The notes beneath the pieces were generated by a model. It was not told the DNA's origin. It saw nothing but the letters and a program-made list of their open reading frames with translations, and made no database searches. 64,000 nucleotides of DNA from Onchidella celtica. Its lineage: Eukaryota; Mollusca; Gastropoda; Systellommatophora; Onchidiidae. A program made the translations under genes and the position numbers. Every line of letters begins with the position of its first letter. Position 1 is the first letter of the stretch. The DNA is taken from assembly GCA_963931925.1 (NCBI GenBank), contig OZ007571.1, positions 40,758,913 to 40,822,912 of the forward strand, given 5' to 3'. Positions 13,401 through 28,400 of this stretch are shown piece by piece.

Positions 13401-16400
13401 AAGGAGCACTGTAAGTGAAAGCAATGAAGAACAGACAAGTTATTGCGGATAATGCAAAGTTAAATTCCTGCACATATGTTGCCAATATGCTCTTAATAGG
13501 GCATGGTAGTTTGTAGAGGAAGTGGAAAACGAAAGTGAATCTCTTTTCCATGTTATTCACTAAAGAAAATTTCAGCAGACTAGCCCATAAATCAACTATA
13601 CACCCGCGGAAGGGACTTAAAATCTCTTGAAGACTGCCTGCCTCTGTATAACTTCTCTATGTCTACATCTGTCTGGTTTAGTGGGAATTTATGCTCCACA
13701 AGTATATGAAGTTAACATGCGGCAAAGGGGAAAAAATGGAATTGTACTTCGCAAAGCTCCACGTTTGAAAAACACAGCAAGAAAACTACAATAAATTTTA
13801 AAACAATCTAAAAGAACATTAATGACATATGAGTGTCACAATATTTTGTTTGTTCTTTATACTAAATATGTACTGAAAATTGTTTAAAATAATAACACAG
13901 TTTAACAGTTTTAAACCTCACCAAGGTCCAATGATCTAAAACGTTTAATGAAAGGGGTTTTACAGGGAGTAAGCTTAAACAGACACGGGATAAGTCTATA
14001 ACAAATTCTGGATCACTTTGGCCAGTTTTTTTCTCTTCTAGAAATCCCCGACTGCACTCCAGAATCCCAGGTTATGAAAAGAGGCAGTTTTTGAAGTTTC
14101 CCTTCAAGGAGATCTGAATGTCAAACAAAGGATTTGTAAATGGGCAATGTTTCATGATTAAACATGACAATGAAAACCGATATTTGTTCTTTATGGGGAA
14201 TCCACTCGGTTCTGCAGAAAGGCAAGCTTATGCATATTCAGCGCGTGGTGAAAATTCTAAAAAGCAAGGCAGGCAACAACAATCATCAATACTTTATGGG
14301 GATTTCCAGACTGTGAACTGTACAACATTCATCACCATAAAATTTTAATAGCTTACAAAGCTGGTGCGTTCTCTCTTTGTCTGGTGGACGATTAGATGTG
14401 TCCGTTTCGAGCAAATCAAAACAATGGTACATGGAAATGTGCAAATGTTTAGTTGTCATTGTCAACCTGGTCCATGCCCAGAGATACGCATAAATATCCC
14501 AGAATGCAAGGACAAGCATACTGATACGCAAAACAACAGCAATCGCTGAGGGCGTGGGTTGAGGGCTTTTGTTTCCGGGGGATCTCTGCCATTCGCATTT
14601 TCACCTCACTTTTTCTTGTTCTGGCTTTTCTTGTTGTTGTATCTGTATTAATTTTGAATTTTTATACGTGTTTGAGCCCATTAGGTGGGGGTGGGGATGG
14701 GGAGGGGCTGATAGGGATTAGTTTTTGTTTTAATTTTGTCCTGTCAGCCGGCCTTGTTAGGCCTGCTTGTCTCGACTTCAAACTCCCAAGGTATCTTCCT
14801 GAATTTTTCATCATTATCAGAGAAGACTAGCTGCTCGATCCTACCTAGCATAGGATCAGGAACAGGAAATTCACCGAATTTCCAACATGCCTGCACCGAC
14901 CGGGAACCGTACCCGGTACCTTCCGCATAAGAGGCGAGCATTTTGCCTCTACACCAACGTGTCCTCTAAGGTCAGAACGCACCTGCCGATATTAAGATGA
15001 TATACAATATTACTGTACTTTGGTAGAAGAAATGAGGGCAAGTAGACGGTGCATATGGCATCAAGGCAGAATTGTTTACTCCGGATTGACAGGATTTAAT
15101 CCTTTTCAGATCTATCGGGACTGGTCTTGGCGTTGGCAAAATGAGATAGATATGATGAGATGGTAATGAAAATGCATTTGTTCAGCATTTAATGCATTAT
15201 TAATGATATCGTTCTTCATCTTTTCACATGTTACAATTGAAAGGAGACATAGTCAATCTGGGATGGCAGTATGTGTTCATTTACTGTGCAAATGTTTCCC
15301 GGTGCCACAAGGACTAGCCCTTGCAATAAATTACTTGCTGATACTTTGCCCTGATGCCTCTGCTTTGCGAATATGTCTTCATATATTTTTTCCTTCGCCT
15401 GAAGAGACAGAATCATATATTTGTCTACAAGATCTCAAATTCATAGTTTGTTGTGTATACTTAAATCTATGCCAACTATTAGTTAAATGGCACACTGGCC
15501 TTATAGCTCACGGTAGAAATCTAGGTGGGATACAGACGGGATGATTGAAGGATGAGCGACAAGGCCGGACGAACCCGACAAATAAGGAACCATCTGGCTA
15601 TTGGGACCATAAGTAGGAAAACGCTGGAACGGACCTTGGAGCGGGTAGAGGAGCACTTACGGGGATACCCTTATGCTAAGAATAGGATTCTGGTGCCTGT
15701 CATCAAACCAAATCAAATCAAATCTAAATAATTATGACATTCAGTGACGATTCTCCTGCCTATTAGTTATAGTCAAGACCGAGAGGCGAAGTGAAAATCA
15801 AAGAAAACAGATATGAAGAATTGGATCGGAATGATAAAGATAACGAAATTGTCATTCTGATCGGGAGGCTATTCTAATCGCAATGGGTTATTCAGGCCAG
15901 GTACACGATGGAATCGGAGATTGACGGCAGGCGCCTTGTTGAAATTAATCTGTCTCTCGTGCTGTCCTGTGGAAAGTAATCCTTATCCGAAAACCCATCA
16001 TGAATCCAACCCTAGAAATATTATTTGCACAAGAGCGCACGGGTGTTGCAGTAAGCATCACTGCCAACATGGCAACAAAACAAAAAAAAAGGATGACGAT
16101 GCACAAGCTGAAAGAAATCTGACAAGTCAAGAATTGTCCAGCCCAGGGCAAAATGATAATGATTCTCAAGAGCTCAAAACAGATTTTCCAAGATCATTAA
16201 AAACAAATCTTTACTGGAGAAATAAACCATTCAAATATTTGAGATTAGATCAAGTTTTTAGTTGTAGAGGTTATATACATAACCGTAGTCTCAAGGTTTG
16301 TTTTTATTCCCAATTTTTGTCTGAGACCACAGTTATCATAAATTATTTAAATGACTTTTCTTTGACCTGTCGAGCTTTTAGCAACACCATTATGCTCTAT

Positions 16401-19400
16401 CAATGTCAATTATAGAGGTCGACCACGTTTCTTAAATCTATGCATCTTTTTTGAGCACGTGGAAGTTACAGCTTCTAATGAAAGCATTATAATCAAATAA
16501 TTACTCATTACTTGCGAGTATACTGATATGCGAGAAAATGTGGGGGAATAATAATATGTCAAGAGCCCGAACGAAAGAACCGAAGGATTCAGACAAAAAC
16601 CGTTGGATACTAATGGACCCAAATGTATGATCTGTGAGTACTGAAACGTGAAGTAAGGATTAGTGTACCAATTAAGAAAATAAAGCCAAAGAGGGTCGTT
16701 ATTCTGAAACCTTAAAGTAGATCTGACAAAATAATAATCCGTAACGTAGCTTTTTTAAAACATTTAAATTTTACTTTCTTGTCTATTTATTCCACAGTCA
16801 GAAGACCGAAAAGAAAATGTACGTTTACTCATTTATGGGAACTCTGAGGTAAGATAAATGTAGTGGATGTAGCATAAACTGTTTCCTTGTGCTCTCATAT
16901 CAGACTGGCGCTATGACATCTCTCAACTTTGCTAAACTGCTTGAGTGATGGCAATTGAGCATTCACCTGACAATGTATCAACTGAGCCCGACACCCGTTT
17001 GTCTTGACACTATGTTTAATTGGACCTACAGACATTTAATTAGCCGACTAGGTCGACCTGAATGACTGAAGATTTTTTTTCTAAAACTTCTATTTGGCCT
17101 TTTCAGGCTCAACAATAAGGGTCCTTCACAACCTGGAGAATGTTTTGTTGAAGACTGAATCCAGTATCCTGTTTACACAAGCCAGTTCTTTACTATGGCA
17201 TGTTACAAGTGTTGCTTTTACAGTTGTTCCCAATTGGGCCTCGCTCCTCTCGGGGCCCCGCGCACTGGTAATCTAGACTTGTCAAATACACATACACACA
17301 GCACATTGCAGCACACATCCAATACCACATTGCAACATACATCTAACACCACATCGCAGCATACACCGAACACCACATACACCTAACGCCACATTGCAAC
17401 ATTCACCGCACACTACATTGCAACACACGCCGAATACCATATTGCAACATACACCTCACACCACATTGCAACAAACACATCACACCATATGGCAGGTTTT
17501 ACAGAAAACAGCAGCCATTACAATTACTGGGCCCCTCAGAGTCTACTGCAGCCCTCTCCACTAAGCTAAACACTAATCACAGTAAATCTGAAATCTACTA
17601 AATTTACAGATAGTGAATTCATACAAAATTCCAGTAGCAGTAACTATCTCCATCCGTTACGTCAATGCGTAATTCTGTCTGCATCTGTACTCCCTTGCCA
17701 CTGATTATGAAACCGTTTAGTTTCCTAGCCTAAATACAGACTACATATTCCTTTGTTTGATGCTGCGTTTCATATTATATATTATTATGCTATAAAATAA
17801 ATTTGAGTCTCCTCATTTTTCTTGTAATTCAGAATTGGCATCTTTAATTACATCCCATCCCACCTACATATGCCGGGTACCCAACTAGTAATATTATGAT
17901 AACTAAGAGAACAACCATAGAATATCATTGGTATTCTCATACTCACGCTGAGATGCAGTAAGATTTAGGGATTGAACACTACAGCGCTTTGTTTTTCATT
18001 CCCCTCACCCTGCGGACCTTATTGATTATGCTTCTAAATCTAAAACTGGATTAAGAGATCCATACCGTCTTCTGTAGAGCACGCTCTCCCTGAGTTTTTC
18101 TGGGCCCTACTGTAGATGTGCTGCACCTCATCTTCTTCGCTGTCATAGCAACCGCACGTTCTCATGATGTGAGACTGTTCACAGAAATGCTGACAAGTCT
18201 GTGACAAAAAAAAAAGGGACAGGAAAATGTAAACATAACAGAGCGCAAACGATCCCACCCATGACTGCGACCTTGAGCTTTTGAGGAAAAACATTGATTA
18301 AAGTACGTTTGTACTTTTTTCAGCAGACAGAGTACTTCGCGGGGCTTAAATTCATTAGCCAGAAATTACATCAGGGGGGTTTCTGTCAGGTGGACCTTTT
18401 TAATTGGAGGGAAATTTCCATTAAGTCGGTATTTTCCCAGCCTGTTATTGCAGGAGGATTGTGAAAATGAGTTTTCCAGAATGGTGTTTTGTAAAGGTGT
18501 GCCTTCTCTTAGTGAAACATTTTGCTAGGCAAGGCCATAACAATGGACAGCTAACGAGAATGTGATAACGCTGATTTATTTTCTCTTTATTCTGAGGGCC
18601 ATCGATAAAGTAGGAACGCTCGGGGAGGAGAAAGGGGGAGGGGTTGTCCAAAGCGAATGAAAATAGTACACTGGGGAGGGTGAGATTCTGGGAAGCGCAC
18701 ATAAGCTTTCCAATTATGGGTAATAAAGTAAAAAGTTTGGTTTATTTACCTTTTCTCCGGCAAATTAACGTTGTTGGATTATGTAAAATTCGTGTATCAA
18801 ATGAAACAGTTAAATAGACCTTGCAAAATGCCACCTACAGTTTCATAAACAAAGTATTATCATGGACATGTACCATTCTAATGGCCACACGATCATTCAA
18901 GGAGGGAGGGGAGAGGGAGGGGGAGCAGGACAGCCATGAATATGAAAAGCGTACATAGGTGGGGGTGGGTGCAAACAAAGCGTCAAAATGGAGAGTACGT
19001 ACTTCATATATAGCCCCTTAGGTAATTCAAGAGTGACCCCAGCTATCTGTATCCTATAGGTGTGAGAGGTCCAATTATCTGGGAAATCCGTGCGTGGGTG
19101 TATGAATGAAAAATCTCACCTTTATAAAGTGGCCCATGAAAAATCTCATCTTTATAAAGTGGCCCTGTTGTTCATGTATAGACAACGATGAATTTAAAGG
19201 AAATAATAATATCATCAGTTGCATAGATAAATGCCTAAGTCTTGTACTTGGAAACCGCCATTGTCTGTATCACTTTTCTAGAATAAATACCGTTTCCCAA
19301 AAAAATTATTCTGTGTCCTTAATAGATAATGTAATGTAGATGTACCCATCATATTCTTCAATCAGAATTGCCTGGCTCGTGCATGTAAAGGGTTTTTTGT

Positions 19401-22400
19401 TTATTTTTTTCTCAGTTTCTCAAAACCCCTCAAAAGGCCACATTTTGACGCAGGCATTTATCTTATACAATTGACAATATACGCCTGGGCTTGTGTGTGT
19501 ATGTGAGGGGTGCACATATTTTTCACTCGATAAATACTTAAGTGTTATTATTGACATAGCCAATATTTTTCTCGTCCTCTTTAGTAGGTGATGTTACACT
19601 ACTGAATGCCATTCTTCCCCAATGTCCCTCCTTTTTTTAAAGTTACATAATATCTGAATGAGAAGATAGTGAAAAGCCATTTCTGGAAAGTCTTCATCTA
19701 TCAATGATCAAATAGACTTCTTTTCAGGTGATCGTTAATGAAGGAACTGTGACATACCATCACAAACTGCGGCTTGCTGTGAATAAATTCCTCCCTTTCT
19801 AAAGTAAATTTAAGCATGCCCTTAAGTCCTTTCTCTGGCCACAAAGACAGTTATTTTATCTCATTAGTCTCATTTGTTCCTGAAGACTTCACACTTGGAG
19901 CAAAGAATCATCACAGTTTTTTCCATGTATGATAGTTTTCTTTAGGCATAGTGCATTTAATAGTTAAAAGTTTCCCAGAAGTGATCTCTGCATCGTTTAT
20001 GATAAACATTGGAATTGGCATCTCTTTACTAAATCCGTTTCTCACCAGCAGGGAAATCTAATGTTTATTCTGAATATTACAACAACATTTCTTTTCTTCA
20101 CTATGTAATCTTGAGTTCAAGTATAGTTCGTGTCAATTTCAGTTCATTCGTTGGTTTCCTGAAACAAATACTTTTCCGGACACTCGTTTTGTTTTCTCAA
20201 CCCTGGCGAAGCCTCGGTGTCAGTTCAATATGCAATGATATTTTTAGACACACGAAGTTTCCACTTATGAGTTAAAGTTAGTTACGAAAAAAAAAAAAAC
20301 CAGCAATGATACAATATGACCCCCAAAACTACAAGTTATTGGTGGAGGATAATTCCGACTGAGAAGAGTCATGGAATCAGCGCACATTTTTTGGTACTTT
20401 TGATTTTGCTCTTGTATGGCGCGTCGTTTTCAAAATATGGTGATTCGTAAAATCATGAAAATCATATGTGTGTCACGAACACAATGTCTTCTAAATGCCG
20501 TGCTAGGTCACGACGTTCAGTGAGTAAATTTTCACGACTTGTTAATTCTGACCAGCGTAATTTGTCCTTGAGCTGTTCTCGTGAACAGTTTGTTTGAAAC
20601 ACTTTTGTTTTAGAGATGGAAAGAAAGTGGGGCGAGATAGAATAAATGTATAGCTAGGAGTGACAGAGCCGTTCTCGACCCCGTGATTTTGATGAACACT
20701 TAGAAGGGAAGAGAAGGGGCGAATAAGGATAGATAGTTTAAGACGCTTAGTCGCGTTCAGAAATTCGTGCATAAAATGTAGAAGCACGAGGGTTTAAAGA
20801 TTTCAGTAGTTGTTTTGACATTTTAAATTGACCTTGTCTGTATTAGTGCAAGGCCGTAACCGACTTATACAATAGAATAAATTATACTGCGAGCTCAGCT
20901 CGGAGCTGACCGCACCAATGAAATCTAGGGATTTGGACGGTAGTTGCAGGTGGCTAGACAGTATAAAAGTCTGCCCAGACATATATCCTGGACTCCATAC
21001 AGAAAACTCCAATCTGTGCAGGCGTCGGCACGATTCTGCCTGAAGAATCATAAAAGCGTTGTACGACTCATGTCTAGTCCACTATAGACATTTGAGATGA
21101 ATCCATATGCCTGAATGAGATATGCCCACCGCTATTGTCCATCGTTCCCTGGTGTCCACCAGGGACTAATCGTAAGTGTTTGTCTATTGATGACTCAACC
21201 ATGAACGAGGAGCTGAACATAAGTTATCCAGTAGGACAGGATTGCCGCATATACTAGGAGTGCTACCCAAGAATGCAAGATAAAGATATATATAGACTTG
21301 CAACTAGTATGAATGTATGGCATACACATCTGTGAATTGTGATTGATTTGTCTGGATGAGGCTGGGCATTGCCAGCCCATCCTAGAGTAGACCTCTAGAC
21401 TTAACTACGTCAGTTTGTATTGACGGGCTCGATTATTATAAGCGTTAGGCACAAATGGCTGAGCTAACATTGTCGCCAGAGACCATATTAGTGTATTGAT
21501 TGACATATAGTAGGCAGACCAGATCTGAGATATATATAATTAGTACTTAGATTGTTAGTGAGTCAGAAGTATAATAATATTATAGGAATCTAGAGTAGAA
21601 TTCTAGTGAAGTATTATTGAAATTGGATTTGATGCTGCTGATGTTGTCTTTACTATATAATAGATCTAGACAAAATTGTTAGGGTAATTAATGTAATTAA
21701 ATTTGTGGCCCTGCAGGTCTGTTTATGAAACTTATTCAGATTGTTTTTAGTGTGTGGCATGGTACGAAAGTTTAGATACCTCTCGATTTAAATGCAGTCG
21801 AAACCTTAAGTAGACGGATTCCCCCCAAATCCGTAACATTTAGGATAGCAACATCGTAACAATGTGGTTGGAAAAAAATTGCTTCGGAAAAGGGCAAGGA
21901 TCTACATGTAAAATGATAAAGTAATGTAGAAAACACCAGGGGACACTGACCATGCATGGTTTATTGCTTACACTTTTATTCCGCTATAGTGATCTTAAAT
22001 GTCATGCAAGTCTCAATAACAGCCATAGTAAGATCGAGTGGTATTTGCCATATTATTGTGTGCGATATTTTGTCGATTTTGAGGTTTTTGTCATGAAAGT
22101 GGTTCTCTCACTCCTAATTTTATTACGTATTAGTGTCATATGGGTGTATTTCTCGTAGGCATTTTAAAGCAAGTTTCGAATTTGAAGCATATTGAACAAA
22201 ACTCTGATTTTATACAACTCTTCAAACTTTCAATCCTCGTTTTCTCGAAAAGGCAAAAATGCACTAACAACAATATAATAAATGCCCCACGAAATAGTCT
22301 AAAATTTACTGGTGCAAAAATTAAAGAATGATATTCTTGGTTTGCAACATATATTAAAATATTTATGAGTGTGGGTGAATATCGATGTACTCACCCGCCG

Positions 22401-25400
22401 TGTGTACACGACGCCGTACTTGGAGAGGAACTCATGTCCATCGATGCATTCACCGTAAGGGTTATCAAGTCGCGAAATACGCACCTTGGAAAAGATAGAA
22501 TACAATAATTTCTTTATACTCCATATCAGATAGATGCACGCTACCATTGTACATCTTGAAAGTGAATTCAAAGTATTCTGAGATGGTTTGACAAATAAAG
22601 GTGCTATGATTCTATTTCATTATCCCTGAAGAACACATTCCTCTTTTTTCATTTTTTTTTTAAATTCACAATGTCACTGTACATCTTGAAAGTGAATTCA
22701 AGGTAGTCTGCATTTATTTGATAAACCTGGGCCAAAGTGCTGAAATTGCATCCGTGAAGTAAACAGTAGTTGTTGTTTTTTTGTTGTTCCGTTCATGTTT
22801 GAGGATACACGCCTACTATCGTTTTTTACTACCTCCCGCCTATGGACATACAATATGATTTTTAGTGCAGGATTTATAGTTGTAAAAAAAAATTGCTAGG
22901 CTATACATATTTAGCTGAAGCGTTTAGTTGTTGGTAAATTATAGAATTAAAATAAATTGTCTCGAAAAAAATCTTTAAAAGCAATGGGCACCGTATGGCC
23001 TGTTTCAAGTGGAACACTGTGTATTTTGTGTGAAATAAAGAATTAGATTACACAGTCATGTATAACAACTTACCATTTTGATCGCTATGTTGATCTCCAT
23101 GCCAGAAGCTAACGCTAGTCCATCCTCCGCAGGAAAAGGAAAAGTGTTCTTGTCATGAATAACGACGTGGCCTCCACTGCCAGAGGTCAGACCTTTCAGA
23201 AACTCATCTTTCTCCAGGAAGATGACCAAGGTCAGACCTGGAAAGAATGAATCAATTACTATATCTCCTGTATTGGCCTAGGCGTACACGAGTCGATTTT
23301 GATCGACCAACTAGTTGGTTGGTGACGTCACGATATCCCCCAGAACACGTACTAGCGTAACCGACATTTCAGCCGAAATCGAATTAGAATCACCATGCGA
23401 TTACTTGTGCCGTTTTCTAGCTCCTCTCTATTCGGCGAATCGAGACGACTATTATTAGCTGAGATATGGCTTATTGAATTTTTAGCATATCGTCATTTCT
23501 ATTTTAAAAAAACAAGGATCACGTACTGTCCAAGTTTGAGAAATAAAAGCTTTCTTGCATGTGGATATTGGCAGTCCTATACATGTTATATCAAAATATC
23601 AGCGAGAGTAGGTGAAAACTGACGCCACAGGAGGGTGATGGAAACCGCCCCAAAACTTAAAACAGCTCTCCTGCAAAACGAACAAAATGTTGGTTACGCT
23701 AGTACGCCTTCTGAGGCACCCCGACACTGAAATTCAACGAGACCACGCGCACCAGCCAACCAGTTTCGCGCTCCAGCCAACTAGTTTGACCTCACTGAAC
23801 CTCAGCGTCCTGACATCATCGCCCAACTAATCGCCCAATCAAAATCGGCTAGTGTCGAGATAACCCAATTAATTGAGTTACCTCGGCTAGTGTGCATCTC
23901 GGCGTTATGTTTGCCCCAGAGACTACCTACCGTTAAGCAGTCAAGTTTCATTTCGCAACCAAATGGTTGATGTAGACCTGCTAGTGCTTTTTTACTGCTA
24001 CCAGTTTCGATTCTGAGCCAACCAGATTATAGCATGGCATCTGTACTTTCTGGAACATTTTCTCCTTTGAAGACTGAGGTTTACATTGACATAAGTGTCA
24101 ATAGCAAATAATTTTTTTTTTGTTGAGAAAAACACTTGTGTGTAGTCACTGTGGTGTCTTCCTGGTTTAACTCTTGTCTTCTTTATTCCTTTTTTTACAA
24201 ATACCCCCCCCCCCACCCCCCTTTTTTTTTTTCCTCCCTTTTTTTTTAATGACTTTTAATGCTTAACTTCCAGTACGGCAGAATGTGAGGCATTCCGATA
24301 TATGTAATGAAGCTAAATTGTGAGAACAAGACTCACTCTTTGTATAGTAGGCCTACATGCTTGTCCTGCTCGTGGCAAGCGAAAAATGACCAACTCCCGA
24401 TGAAGATACGGGCAAAAACTCTGTGTACGCCATAATAGCACAAGTCAATTTTATAATATTAATAATATTGATGCTCCACAATGCTGTGTTTGGTGAGCCA
24501 GGGGAGACAACAAGTAATATTCTACTCTATAGTGCGTACAAGGGAAGTAACTTATCAAAATGTTATTTTTCAGTCGCCGTAATTCTAAATCCCGGTTACT
24601 GTAATAGCTACTCTTATTAATCGTAAAAAAGAAACGCGAACAGAGGTATTTCTACTCTCCTATTCTGCCTAAACAACGCATACGCAATGGTCCCATTTTT
24701 CTTCGTTTTGTGCCAAACCTGTTCCAATCCAGGTTTTTAAAATTATTGGAACAGCTGATTTCTTTGTTTGCTGTTGTTTAAATGCGTTATGTGGGCTTAG
24801 AATATTTATGATCAGCTGGTAAATCCGGCTATACTAAGAGATAAGATTAACACCTATTGAGTAGATGAATGAGTTTGGGGATACTAAGCCAGGAATGTCA
24901 CAGCCAGTAGCTGCCAGTAAAATGTACAGCCAAAAGACAGTGAGAAAAAGCTGACTGTCTGACCGAGCTTAGTATGATAGGGTCTCTCCGGATTTACTAA
25001 GATGATAATATAAGAAATTATGGTGTGCACTTCTTGTCCGCCAGCAGCTGACTGTGCCGTTCCGGATTTATTATGGCAGCCCCCCCTCCCCCCCCCCCCC
25101 CCACCCCAAGTGATACAACATTATAAAACCAAACGGACAAAAGTGACATGATTGGTGACATCAAAGCATATTTAGGAATCTCAAACTCTCACCGTATTTG
25201 GGTCCGCTCCGAGGAATTACTGTAGTTTCATAATCCATTGTGAAACAATTGCCAAAGGTTGCTGACGTTCGCAGTGTAAAATTCCTGTTGGCATAATGGT
25301 ACAGAACATGTTAATTGCATCCGCTCTCAAAACGACGGATGGCTGTTCGCCTTTTTTGTGTGTGTGTGTGATGAATACAGGCAATTCAGTAAACAAAGCA

Positions 25401-28400
25401 AAACAAAACAAGCAAAAAATACATGAAAACATTTTGTCTTGGTAGTGCTAAAATAGATGATGATGGCACTGAAATGATACAGATGAAACACAACAGTAAA
25501 AAGGATGAGAATGAAGGACGCGATGTCAATTAATTATGAAGATAAATATTGTCATTGTTTGTTTGCTTCCTTTTTTCTTTCTTTCTTTCGTTCTTCCTTC
25601 CCTTCTTTCTTTCATTCTTTCTTTCTGTCTTTCTTTCTTCATTTACTTATTTACAAGCTTAAAACCCGAGCTCCTCAATGACACACTCCCCCCCCCCCGG
25701 CACCCCACCCCCCACCCCCAACCACTGCCCCGGCCGTCACTTTCCATCCTCTCTACACCTGTTTTGGCAAATCGAAATAATTCCCAAAGCAAGCAGCAGG
25801 GTAGTCCTGTGTTCTAATTTCGAGTATGTCGAATAGTTTAAATCAACCGACAGCAGTGACCTACATAAGACAATAACTGTTCACGTCACGGGTCATGTGC
25901 TCGTGAAAAAAAAAAGGCTAGCAGATACAGACACAAGGCAAACTTTAAAAAAAATGAAAAACAAAATCGATTTTGAAAAATCCAAATTTCGGTGCTGCCC
26001 CCTCCCCCCCCCCCCCCCCACCCCGCACACACACACGGTATTTGAAATCTACATGCAAAATTTGATTGCTGTCGGCGATGCAATAAAAAAAACCTTTTTG
26101 CGTTAAACCCGGTGAATTTATGAATCGATTTATATACATTTATTTATTCATTTGATGTTGTTGTGCGAGTTGACACTAGGGTCTGTTTAGAAATTGTATC
26201 AGACATTGTAATCAGCATCTGATTCTGATGAGGTGTTTAAGCTGTCGGAAGAAAAACCTGATGACTTTCGTGTTGTTCTGCCCGTACGTAACAAAATGGA
26301 AGTGATAAAGCGTTACTCTCGTAAATTCACTAGGGTTAAATACCCCGGTTGCATGCCACCTATTTGATCTCTTTCTAATTTTGATCTCTTTGCTGGCGTG
26401 TTTCTTTAATAGGGCCAGCAGATATTCTGCTCTTTCTGAATGACATTATACCAAACTGATGATAATGATAAGGAAGATTAAGAGTTTTTACCCCGGGTGA
26501 CACCGGCCACCATTGAAGGAACAGTCCACAAGCATGTCCTCTATTTGGTGACCCAGCAAAATTCTTTTAGATCTGCAGATGCAAGAAAAGACAAAATAAA
26601 GATGTTATTGTTTTTGGCATGCCATAAATGTATCATTTATGTTGTGGGAATAGCACATTGTGATCACCGGAGAGTAATTTTTGGCGACCTTAGTTCTTGT
26701 TTGTTCTATCTCCATTTTCTGAAAAGTTGGAGATCTTTAGTATGTAGTAGAGATATAACAAATGCACACTTTGACACTTGTTTAAGCTGTAGCACTGATC
26801 GAGTTGTTTCACAGTTCCGATTTATTCTAACTCCTTATCACAGTACTAAAAAGCCGCACACGTTTAACGTTGAATTTCTCACTTGCGCAAAAAGTGGAAT
26901 TTGAACAAACAAGAATTGAGGTCGAGATATGTTTAGTCCGAGGAGTTTTCTTCAGCTGACTTTTTTTCTTTCTCTCCTGATTTCCTATCTTCTTTTTCTT
27001 ATTTTATTCTGTCTTCTTCCCATTTCTTCTTCCTTTTACATCTGCGCTCTCTCTAGTTTTCATCCTCTTCTTGTAATAATTTTTGGCATTAATATTTGCA
27101 TCTTCTGATTTTCTTAGTCGAGCCGGTCACTCTTTTTTCGTAATAATGTCATCTTACTCTGCTTCTTCTTCTCTTGCTCGTGTCGCCTATTCCTGTCTCA
27201 TTCATGCATGTTCAATAAAATGAGAGATAAAAACAAAAATGAAATATGAATAGCCTGAAATTTTGCGGCTGAACGCTTTTCTAATTAACTAAGCATCACC
27301 AGGGCAAGCGCTACTATTTTGACAAACATTTTCACAAGTACTAACCATTAATTCTACCACTGTTACCGTAAACGCCTGTACGATTATATAAAACATCGTT
27401 TCCTTTTCTTGTTTTTCCTATCCACTACCACAGACGAATGTCAATGCCCATGAGAAACGGTGTATTTTTAACTATGTCAATTCTGTTTTGTAATAAATTT
27501 AACAGGCGTGTGGACCACTAAAACCCTCAATGACAATATGCTTAAAAGAGGACTTCAAGGTATGCTATTTCCGATCGTATAATTTCAGCATAATTACGTG
27601 AATTTAAAATTTCAGGTCAATTCAACAAATCGAAGCTGTCTAAATTTCTGTAATAAATGCAAAGTGGAAGTAGAGCATCGTAAATGGCGCATGAAGTCTA
27701 AGATCATCATTTCTGACTCAAAATCAACATAATATAATGCATTTAGAGCTATAAATATGGCAAATGTCGTTTATGTCAGTGTTCAAACAAAGTGGAACAC
27801 GATTGCTGCCAGGACACAATGAAAAATTAATGTGTTGTTTTTTTTTTGTTTTTTTTTTACAAATTGTTACCTTGTGCTTTGTGTATGGTCAAACTATTAC
27901 GCCACATTTAAATGTTTTATCAAGATTAGCCAATGTTTGTAAAATGAATTTGTTGAAATTTAACATCAAACGCCATCGACATTTCTTCTGTGTTTCCGGG
28001 TTCCTTAGAGTTTTGTCAGGGGTACTGTCCTACCTGCTAGGCACAATTCTCAGAAATCGTATGTTTCCTCGTCAGTGTGGCAGTAGACAATTAAAGAGCC
28101 AAACATTGTTTAATCAGACTCTAAACAATTCAAAATGCATGTGTTATTTCGACAAATGTGGTAAGCTTCATGTGGAAATTGAAAAGTTAACAGGGCCCTA
28201 GAGTCATTTTGTTTCGTTGACAATGTTAAAAAAGAAAGAAAAAAAAATAATAAAAGTATGATTGAGGACTTCATAGAATGCAATATTATCGGTCATATTG
28301 CGTCAGTTCACAGACTTTAGGGACATTGATTCCTTCTCAATGTATTTATTTATTTATTTATTTATTTCTCAAAACTGCTTTTACGAGCACGACTGCCCTA

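Noticed and set aside
16798-16851. Plus-strand exon-like segment flanked by ccacag and GTAAGA
   Set aside because: Only 17 codons, no homology, no neighbouring exons on that strand.
27764-28201. 145-codon plus-strand frame
   Set aside because: Contains long Phe runs from poly-T, shows no domain, and lies in a gene B intron.
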